Shown: positions 57,286-64,000 of the stretch, one piece after another | Layout of the letters: each line of letters begins with the position of its first letter | Numbering within the stretch: position 1 is the stretch's first letter | Assembly (NCBI GenBank): GCA_028284765.1 | Contig: JANQRA010000012.1 | Span: 1 to 64,000, forward strand | Length of the DNA: 64,000 nt | From: Acidimicrobiia bacterium | Lineage (GTDB): Bacteria; Actinomycetota; Acidimicrobiia; Spongiisociales; ZC4RG35 | Direction of reading: 5' to 3' | The notes under the pieces: generated by a model | The model's database searches: none | Told to the model about the DNA's origin: nothing | The model's input: only the letters and a program-made list of their open reading frames with translations | Made by a program: the position numbers and the translations under genes

Positions 57286-58041
57286 ATGAGAAGGATTCTT
57301 TGGATACTCACTGTCGGACTTCTGATCACAGCCTGTGGCAGCGATGACTCCGGCGACGACTTGTTGGGTGAGTGGCAGCTGATCAATGGAGAGGTCGACG
57401 GGCAGACTCTCGAGCTGGTGCCGTCGCACCCAGTCACCATCACATTCGCGGAGGACGCCTTTGGGGGCACGGCATCTTGCAATGGATACGGCGGGGTCTA
57501 TCAGAGGGCCAATACCGCGATCATCCTCACCGACATCGCGGTGACGGAGATGGCGTGCTCACCGTCTGAGACGATGACGCTCGAATCTCAGTTCCTCGAG
57601 GGGTTAGCAAGGGCCGACGGCTTGCTTCTCGCAGACACCCTGTCGTTGACCGGTGACGGTGTGAGACTGATGTTCCAAGCAGTGGAACCAGTCGAGGAAG
57701 CCGCCCTCCTCGGGACGGTTTGGGTCCTCGACACCCTGATCCAGGGCGACGCGGCGAGTTCGGTTTCCGGAGATCGCGCCACCCTCGAGTTCTTCTCGGA
57801 CGGCTCGGTGATCGGTAGCACCGGGTGCCGGGGGTTCACCGGCCAATACGTGGTCTCGGGAGCGGAAGTGGTCATCACCGACCTTTTGGCAGGTCCCGAG
57901 GAGTGCCCCGGGGAGTTGGCCTCGCAGGACAGTCAGGTCATCTCCGCTATCGAAGGAGGCTTCCGCGTCGACATCGACGGCGACCGCATGACTACCTGGA
58001 CCCACGGCGACGAAGGGCTCGGCTACCGGGCCGAAAGCTGA
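57286..58041 (+). CDS. META-domain lipoprotein
   Basis: Lipobox LLITACGSDD; two META-like repeats (LLGEWQLINGEVDG..., LLGTVWVLDTLIQGD...GSTGCRGFTGQYVV). Confidence 0.85.
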   Translation: MRRILWILTVGLLITACGSDDSGDDLLGEWQLINGEVDGQTLELVPSHPVTITFAEDAFGGTASCNGYGGVYQRANTAIILTDIAVTEMACSPSETMTLESQFLEGLARADGLLLADTLSLTGDGVRLMFQAVEPVEEAALLGTVWVLDTLIQGDAASSVSGDRATLEFFSDGSVIGSTGCRGFTGQYVVSGAEVVITDLLAGPEECPGELASQDSQVISAIEGGFRVDIDGDRMTTWTHGDEGLGYRAES

Positions 58042-58048
58042 CAACCAA

Positions 58049-58101
58049 CCGTTCTGTGAAGATCTAGAGCCCCGTGAGGGGCGTAAACCCTCACAGAACG
58101 G
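58049..58101. terminator. Nested dyad between convergent genes, candidate bidirectional terminator/structured RNA
   Basis: CCGTTCTGTGA ... GCCCC-GTGA-GGGGC ... TCACAGAACGG; 11-bp outer arms, 5-bp inner stem with GNRA loop. Confidence 0.6.
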
Positions 58102-58828
58102 ACAAGAAGCGGTTCACTCGTTCGGCGATGATGTCCGGTCTTTCCATTGGCAGGAAGTGCCCAGAGTCGGGGACGAACTCCACTCCCGCTCTTCGAAACT
58201 GGGCCGCCTGGGCACGTGCGAAGGGCTCGTCAATCGTGTCTGAGCTCTCGCCATACATGAGCAGGACCGGGACTTCGATCGACGGGAGCAGCTCCCAGGT
58301 CGCATGGGCCGTAGACCCTCGATACACATCGGCCTCGACTTCAGCGGCGCAGGCGATCTCCACCGGACCTTCACCCAGCCATCCACCTTCCAGATATCCG
58401 TCAAGTGCGTCAGGATGCCACTCCGCAAAGGCCTCCTTCTCCAGGAAGTTCGCCCTCGCCTCCTCGCGACTCGAGAAGGATGCCTTCCGCTTCAATGCGA
58501 CTTCGGCCATTGGGGTGGGCCATCGGCCAAACGGAGGAGGGAAGACGATGGGCTCGACCAGAATCAGTGCCTTGAACCTCGATGGATCGGCTGCCTGAGC
58601 CATAGCCAACGCTGCAGCCCCCATCGAGTGCCCGACTCCGACTCCCCCCGGCTCCGTGACTGCCAGGACGTGCTCGCCAAATGACTTCCAATCGATCGGG
58701 AGCTCAACCGCAGGACCTTGCCCGTGGCCCGGATGGTCGAAAGCCGCTACCTCGGTCTCGATCGACTCGAATACCGGCCGCCAGACCAGACCGCAGAAGC
58801 TGGTGGCGTGTGAGAAGTAGACAACCAT
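58091..58828 (-). CDS. Alpha/beta hydrolase
   Basis: GVGHSMGAAALAMA (nucleophile elbow), VLLMYGESSDTID, PDSGHFLPMERPDI. Confidence 0.9.
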   Translation of the reverse strand: MVVYFSHATSFCGLVWRPVFESIETEVAAFDHPGHGQGPAVELPIDWKSFGEHVLAVTEPGGVGVGHSMGAAALAMAQAADPSRFKALILVEPIVFPPPFGRWPTPMAEVALKRKASFSSREEARANFLEKEAFAEWHPDALDGYLEGGWLGEGPVEIACAAEVEADVYRGSTAHATWELLPSIEVPVLLMYGESSDTIDEPFARAQAAQFRRAGVEFVPDSGHFLPMERPDIIAERVNRFLSVL

Positions 58829-58928
58829 GGCTCGGCGAGGCTAACCAAAGAACGGAAGATGTTTCGGCCCTGTCGAATGGTCGATTTGGCCCTCAGATTG
58901 GTACGTTGTCGCCTGAGAGGAGACGACA

Positions 58929-61523
58929 CTGAAACAGCTCTACGACTTCGAACAAGGCGACAGCTCACAGCCCGACCTACTTGGCGGGAAGGGAGCCGGG
59001 CTTGCCGAGATGACATCGCTCGACCTTCCGGTCCCACCGGGTTTCACCATCACGACCGAGGTGTGCCGTCAGGTGATCGATACCGGAGAAATCCCGCCCG
59101 GCCTATGGGAGGAAGTAGACGCAGCAATCGAGCGTCTGGAAGCGAAGACCGGCAGGAGCTACGGATCAGGCCCGGTCCCGATCTTGCTATCTGTCCGATC
59201 GGGAGCGAAGTTCTCCATGCCAGGGATGATGGACAGCATCCTCAACATCGGCATCAACGACGAGGTGCTCGAATCGCTCATTTCGTGGTCGGGTGATCCC
59301 CACTTCGCGTGGGACGCATATCGACGATTCGTTCAGATGTACGGGGATGTCGTGCTTGGAGTCTCCGACCACCTCTTCCAGGAGGTCCTCACTGAGCTGC
59401 GGAGGGATCGAGGGGTAACTGACGACTCGAAACTGAAACTGGAAGATCTGCAGAGCGCGACCCACCGATTCAAGGCGATCATCGAGGAACACCGACCGGG
59501 TGAGCTACCGACCGATCCCCGAGAGCAAATCAGAGGAGCGATCACCGCAGTCTTCGACTCCTGGACCAATCGCAGGGCCATCGACTACCGCCGGCTCAAC
59601 GGCATCCCGGACGACCTCGGAACAGCGTGCAACGTTCAGATGATGGTGTTCGGCGACTTGGGCGAGGACTCCGGCACAGGAGTTTGCTTCACCCGAGATC
59701 CGTCAACCGGACAGCGCGTCTCTTTCGGCGACTACCTCCAGCAGGCCCAAGGTGAGGATGTGGTTGCGGGCATCCGAAACACGGTCAGTTTGGATGATCT
59801 CGCAGAGCTTCATCCGGAGTGTCACGGCGAGCTAATCGAGATCATGGAAGGACTCGAGACTCACTATCGCGACATGTGCGACATTGAGTTCACGATCGAA
59901 AAGGACACCCTCTACATCCTTCAGGCGCGCATCGGTAAGCGCACAGCGGAGGCTGCCGTTCGGCTTGCGGTGACGATGGCAGACGAAGGGCTCATCGACA
60001 GAGCGACAGCGATTCGGAGAGTGAACCCTGCATCCTTGGAACAACTGCATCGCCCCAAGATCGACCAGGCCAAGGCACCAAGCCCCCTCGTTAGAGGCGT
60101 GGCTGCTTCGCCTGGTGCGGCGACGGGCAAAGTCGTGTTCACCTCGGACGATGCCGTTGAGTTCGCCAAGGCTGGTGAGCCATGCCTCCTGGTGCGGCCT
60201 GAGACAACACCCGACGACATCCATGGAATGGCTGCAGCGACCGGAATCCTCACGTCTCAGGGTGGAAAGACCTCTCACGCGGCAGTGGTAGCTCGAGGAA
60301 TGGGCAAGCCAGCGGTCACTGGAGCGGCCGAACTCACCGTTGACGTGATCAACGGCATCGCTTCGTACGGCGACATCGACATCTCCCAAGGGGACGTCAT
60401 AACAATCGACGGCACGACCGGTGCGGTCTATCCCCAGCAGGTCGACCTGATCGACCCTGAACAGCTACCGGAGTTGCGAACCCTCCTCGAATGGGCTGAC
60501 GAGATCAAGGGCATGGATGTGCGCGCCAATGCCGACACGCCCGAAGATGCTGCGGAAGCTCGTCGTCTGGGTGCCGTTGGCATCGGTCTGGCTCGAACCG
60601 AGCACATGTTCCTCGGCGAGCGGCTCGAGGTGGTTCAGCAGATAATCCTCAGCGGTCCGGGTGAGGAACGCCAGGAGGCTCTTGCCGAACTCGAGCGTCT
60701 CCAGGTACAGGATTTCGAAGGGCTTCTCGAAGCAATGGACGGATTGCCGGTAGTCATCCGGCTCCTCGATCCCCCTCTGCACGAGTTCTTGCCATCTCGT
60801 TTGGAACTGGGCCAGGAAGCGTTGGTGCGAGTTCGGGCGGGCCGGCCGATCGACGACCTTCAAGCGATGTCGGAACAAGTCGCGCGTTGGGAGGAGGACA
60901 ATCCCATGCTCGGTCTCCGCGGGGTTCGACTCGGGCTGATGCTCGACCAGCTCTACCTGATGCAAGTGAGAGCAGCCGTCACCGCGTATGACCGCAGGGT
61001 GGCTGATGGCGGCTCACCCAAGTTGGAGATCATGATCCCCCTGGTGGCGGCCACCGAGGAGCTCAAGCGGATGCGGCAGATGATCGACCCTGAAATCGGA
61101 GACCGTCCGATTGCGGTGGGGACGATGATCGAGCTTCCGCGTGCCGCTCTCACAGCCGGGCACATCGCCGAGGTTGCGGACTTCTTCTCATTCGGGACCA
61201 ACGACCTGACACAGATGACATACGGTCTGAGCCGTGATGACGCAGAAGGTTTGTTCCTGCGGGCATACATCGACAGGGGCATTCTGGACAGCGACCCGTT
61301 CCAAACACTCGATGTGCGTGGTGTCGGAAGACTCGTGAGGGTCGCCACCGAGGAGGGCAGGGAGACGAACCCTGAGCTAACCGTCGGAGTCTGTGGAGAG
61401 CATGGTGGTGACCCAGCGACGATCAAGTTCGTGAAGAGCCTTGGTCTGGATTACGTGTCATGTAGCCCGCCACGAGTGGAAGGCGCGCGGCTAGCAGCTG
61501 CCCAAGCCGAGTTAGCCGACTAG
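58929..61523 (+). CDS. ppdK: Pyruvate, phosphate dikinase
   Basis: LLGGKGAGLAEMTSLDLPVPPGFTITTEVC; TSQGGKTSHAAVVARGMGKPAV; GTNDLTQMTYGLSRDD. Start appears to be CTG 58929; the ORF-track ATG 59010 truncates the N-terminus. Confidence 0.93.
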   Translation: MKQLYDFEQGDSSQPDLLGGKGAGLAEMTSLDLPVPPGFTITTEVCRQVIDTGEIPPGLWEEVDAAIERLEAKTGRSYGSGPVPILLSVRSGAKFSMPGMMDSILNIGINDEVLESLISWSGDPHFAWDAYRRFVQMYGDVVLGVSDHLFQEVLTELRRDRGVTDDSKLKLEDLQSATHRFKAIIEEHRPGELPTDPREQIRGAITAVFDSWTNRRAIDYRRLNGIPDDLGTACNVQMMVFGDLGEDSGTGVCFTRDPSTGQRVSFGDYLQQAQGEDVVAGIRNTVSLDDLAELHPECHGELIEIMEGLETHYRDMCDIEFTIEKDTLYILQARIGKRTAEAAVRLAVTMADEGLIDRATAIRRVNPASLEQLHRPKIDQAKAPSPLVRGVAASPGAATGKVVFTSDDAVEFAKAGEPCLLVRPETTPDDIHGMAAATGILTSQGGKTSHAAVVARGMGKPAVTGAAELTVDVINGIASYGDIDISQGDVITIDGTTGAVYPQQVDLIDPEQLPELRTLLEWADEIKGMDVRANADTPEDAAEARRLGAVGIGLARTEHMFLGERLEVVQQIILSGPGEERQEALAELERLQVQDFEGLLEAMDGLPVVIRLLDPPLHEFLPSRLELGQEALVRVRAGRPIDDLQAMSEQVARWEEDNPMLGLRGVRLGLMLDQLYLMQVRAAVTAYDRRVADGGSPKLEIMIPLVAATEELKRMRQMIDPEIGDRPIAVGTMIELPRAALTAGHIAEVADFFSFGTNDLTQMTYGLSRDDAEGLFLRAYIDRGILDSDPFQTLDVRGVGRLVRVATEEGRETNPELTVGVCGEHGGDPATIKFVKSLGLDYVSCSPPRVEGARLAAAQAELAD

Positions 61524-62207
61524 ACGGGCTACCTCTTCGAGGACTCCGTCCACACCCTCACCGGTGGTGGCGGTCGTGGACAACACCTTTGCGTCTTTGC
61601 GCTCTGCGGCCTCACGCAATGCACGCCTGACGTCGTCGCCCCCTGGCCGATCACCCTTGTTCACCACGAAAAGGTCGGCCACCTCCACGACGCCCGCTTT
61701 GTCAGCTTGGACGTGGTCTCCCCAGGACGGTCCGACCACCAGGACCACTGCGTCTGCGAGATTCATCACCTCGACCTCGGACTGTCCGACGCCCACAGTC
61801 TCGACCAACAACCAATCGAACCCGGCCTCGCCCATGAGATTCAGAACGTCAGCGGCGGCGGCGGCGAGACCTCCCAAGTGTCCTCGGGTGGCCATGGATC
61901 TGACGTAGACCCCGGGGTCACCGACGTGGTCCTGCATGCGTATTCGGTCGCCGAGAATCGCACCGCCGGTCAACGGACTGGACGGATCGACTGCAAGCAC
62001 CCCGACGGTCTCACCTCGATCTCGGATCAGGGTCACCAGCTCCGCAATGAGAGTCGACTTGCCAGCTCCCGGCGGTCCGGTGATACCAACAACAGGTGTC
62101 GTTGACACACGGCCGGGACCGGGCTCTCCGCCCTCGATACTCGATATGGCGAGCGCCAAGGCTTTGCGATCACCCGATCGGACTCTGTCGAGGAGAGAAG
62201 CGTCCAC
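61512..62207 (-). CDS. MeaB/ArgK-family GTPase (short form)
   Basis: GITGPPGAGKSTLIAELV, DPSSPLTGGAILGDRIRM, ETVGVGQSE, NKGD; 231 aa. Confidence 0.87.
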   Translation of the reverse strand: MDASLLDRVRSGDRKALALAISSIEGGEPGPGRVSTTPVVGITGPPGAGKSTLIAELVTLIRDRGETVGVLAVDPSSPLTGGAILGDRIRMQDHVGDPGVYVRSMATRGHLGGLAAAAADVLNLMGEAGFDWLLVETVGVGQSEVEVMNLADAVVLVVGPSWGDHVQADKAGVVEVADLFVVNKGDRPGGDDVRRALREAAERKDAKVLSTTATTGEGVDGVLEEVARLVG

Positions 62208-62227
62208 AGGGGGAGGCTACGGGCTGG

Positions 62228-62560
62228 TCAGAGGGTTGGCAGGGAGATGCCGATGCCGTCTTCGGCGTCGTCGAGGCCTGGAGCGTCGGCGGAGGCGACG
62301 ACCTCTCGAACACCAGGAACGCGATCTTTGAGGATCCTCTCGATACCGGCCTTGAGCGTCATCATCGAAAGGGGGCAGCCACCACATGCGCCAACCATCT
62401 GAAGCTCGACCCGGCCTTCATCAGCACCGAGAAGCACGATGTCACCACCGTCGGCCTGGACGGCGGGACGAATGTACTCGAGCGCCTCGTTCAGCTTGTC
62501 GGCGTTGATCGGAACGTCCTCCACAGGAGGAGCAATCGTGACGGGAGTGGAATCAGACAT
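62228..62560 (-). CDS. NifU C-terminal domain Fe-S scaffold-like protein
   Basis: 110 aa; ALEYIRPAVQADGGDIVLLG...VELQMVGACGGCPLSMMTLKAGIERIL. Confidence 0.93.
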   Translation of the reverse strand: MSDSTPVTIAPPVEDVPINADKLNEALEYIRPAVQADGGDIVLLGADEGRVELQMVGACGGCPLSMMTLKAGIERILKDRVPGVREVVASADAPGLDDAEDGIGISLPTL

Positions 62561-62608
62561 CGCTTCCTAAAACAGCTTCTCGTTCGAGATTGTTCCGGAT
62601 TGTAGGGC

Positions 62609-63859
62609 TCACGATCGGTGAATATCCGCACCAAGCGAAGCCAACCGCCCAACGAAGTCCTCATACCCCCGGTCTATGTGCGTTGGGTCGGATACCTCGG
62701 TCCTCCCCTCAGCTGCAAGACCAGCCAGCACCAATGCGGCACCAGCACGTATGTCGGGAGCAAGGACCGGACATCCAGAAAGGGCCGGAACACCACGAAT
62801 CACGGCGTGTTGGGCCTCGATCGAGATATCAGCGCCCATTCGCGCCAACTCCCCTACGTATCTGTATCGGGCGTCGTAGAGATTCTCGGTTATGACCGAG
62901 GTGCCAGCAGCCAGCGACAGAAGAGCGACCATTTGGGGCTGCATGTCCGTGTGGAAGCCGGGATATGGAAGCGTGGCGAAGTCCACGGCCGATGGGCGGT
63001 CCGGACCACTGACCCGAAGCCACCCGTCGCCTCGATCGACGTCACATCCAGAATCGGCCAGCTTGCTCAACTCCATTCGAAGATGGTCGGGATGACAACC
63101 CGTCACAGTCACATCCCCGCCAGTGATTGCGGCGGCGACGGCATAGGTACCTGCCTCGAGCCTGTCGGGAATCACCTTGTGGTCAGCCGGCCGCAGACTC
63201 TCGACCCCGCTGATGTTGATGATGGACGTCCCCGCACCCTCGATCTGGGCGCCCATCGAGGTCAGCTGACCGATGAGATCTTCGATCTCTGGCTCGCGGG
63301 CGGCGTTGACGATCACCGTTTCACCTTCGGCCAGGACACCGGCGAGAAGGAGGTTCTCCGTTGCTCCGACGCTTGGGAACGGAAGCTCGATCTCAGTCCC
63401 TTTCAATCGACCGTCAATGGTCCCCACCAATTCTCCGTGGATGAGCTCAAACGAAGCCCCCATCTGCTCGAGACCATGCATATGCCACTCAATTGGCCTC
63501 GCCCCCAGATCGTCACCTCCTGGCAGGGCAACGCGGGCTTCCCCGCACCTTGCAAGCAGTGGCCCGAGCACGATGATCGATGCGCGCATGGCTCGCACGA
63601 GTTCGATGGGTGCCTCCGGGAGTGGCTTGTCCGGTACGACGATCCAGAGTTCGTGGTGTCCGGCCTCCACCTTGCATCCGGTGTGCTCGAGCACCCTGGT
63701 CATCAATTCGACGTCGAGGATGGATGGGACGTTCGTGAGATGGTGACGGCCCGGAGCGAGCAGTGTTGCCACGATCTCCTTCAACACCGCGTTTTTTGCG
63801 CCAAGGGCGTTGACTGTCCCGGACAGCTTCCGGCCGCCCTCAACGATGATCTTCGACAT
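62609..63859 (-). CDS. murA: UDP-N-acetylglucosamine 1-carboxyvinyltransferase
   Basis: LSGTVNALGAKNAVLKEIVATLLAPG, LPGGDDLGARPIEWHMHGLEQMGA, TDMQPQMVALLSLAAGTSVITENLYDARY. Confidence 0.95.
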   Translation of the reverse strand: MSKIIVEGGRKLSGTVNALGAKNAVLKEIVATLLAPGRHHLTNVPSILDVELMTRVLEHTGCKVEAGHHELWIVVPDKPLPEAPIELVRAMRASIIVLGPLLARCGEARVALPGGDDLGARPIEWHMHGLEQMGASFELIHGELVGTIDGRLKGTEIELPFPSVGATENLLLAGVLAEGETVIVNAAREPEIEDLIGQLTSMGAQIEGAGTSIINISGVESLRPADHKVIPDRLEAGTYAVAAAITGGDVTVTGCHPDHLRMELSKLADSGCDVDRGDGWLRVSGPDRPSAVDFATLPYPGFHTDMQPQMVALLSLAAGTSVITENLYDARYRYVGELARMGADISIEAQHAVIRGVPALSGCPVLAPDIRAGAALVLAGLAAEGRTEVSDPTHIDRGYEDFVGRLASLGADIHRS

Positions 63860-63940
63860 TCGCAGCAGAATCTACCCGTGGGTCGGGCCAACTCCCGGTG
63901 ACCGCTGAGTGGGCTGATTGGTGGCTACCCTGCCGCCCCA

Positions 63941-64000
63941 ATGAGAATCGCAGTTGGATCTGACCATGCCGGGTACTCCTTGAAGGAGCATCTCTCTACA
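63941..64000 (+). CDS. rpiB: Ribose-5-phosphate isomerase B, N-terminal fragment at window edge
   Basis: MRIAVGSDHAGYSLKEHLST matches the RpiB/LacAB N-terminus. Confidence 0.82.
   Translation, partial: MRIAVGSDHAGYSLKEHLST

Noticed and set aside
62618-63901. 427-aa plus-strand ORF opposite murA
   Set aside because: Antisense shadow of the clear murA gene in high-GC DNA; composition is not protein-like.
1-64000. tRNA or rRNA genes
   Set aside because: GGTTCGA-type strings seen (for example near 10126 and 31970) are inside confident coding regions without cloverleaf context.
1-64000. Mobile elements, phage or toxin-antitoxin loci
   Set aside because: No transposase, integrase, phage structural or recognisable TA proteins among the supported ORFs.

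Overview
The window looks like ordinary, gene-dense chromosome from a high-GC actinobacterium; an Acidimicrobiia-like lineage is my guess and is not proven. I see no tRNA, rRNA, transposase, phage or CRISPR locus. Recognisable modules are: dapB; agmatinase, class-III aminotransferase and FAD amine oxidase genes; a DUF3524 (queuosine mannosyltransferase-like) glycosyltransferase; mrp divergent from a SufR-like regulator; acnA; two tandem HD-GYP-type proteins; ggt; rlmN; two M23 peptidases; a DrrAB-type ABC exporter; a cobalamin salvage and uptake operon (cobS-cobT-cobU-cobO-btuD-btuC-btuF) behind a clear cobalamin riboswitch; htrA with a two-component system; sufB; ino1; an arfB-like gene; menE/menB/menA; ppdK; a short meaB; a nifU-like gene; murA; and the start of rpiB. 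The most interesting signals are non-coding: (i) a structured 85-bp tandem repeat array at 47.6-47.94 kb, between a small membrane-protein gene and sufB, with wobble-conserving hairpins; (ii) two dispersed copies of a nested-hairpin element (GAACCCTGGGTTC arms); (iii) about 21 genes where TANNNT lies 5-9 nt before the start codon, suggesting widespread leaderless transcription; (iv) palindromes upstream of Fe-S genes and CRP-type sites; (v) two genes that appear to start at CTG. All statements come from reading the sequence by eye; no database search or folding program was run.
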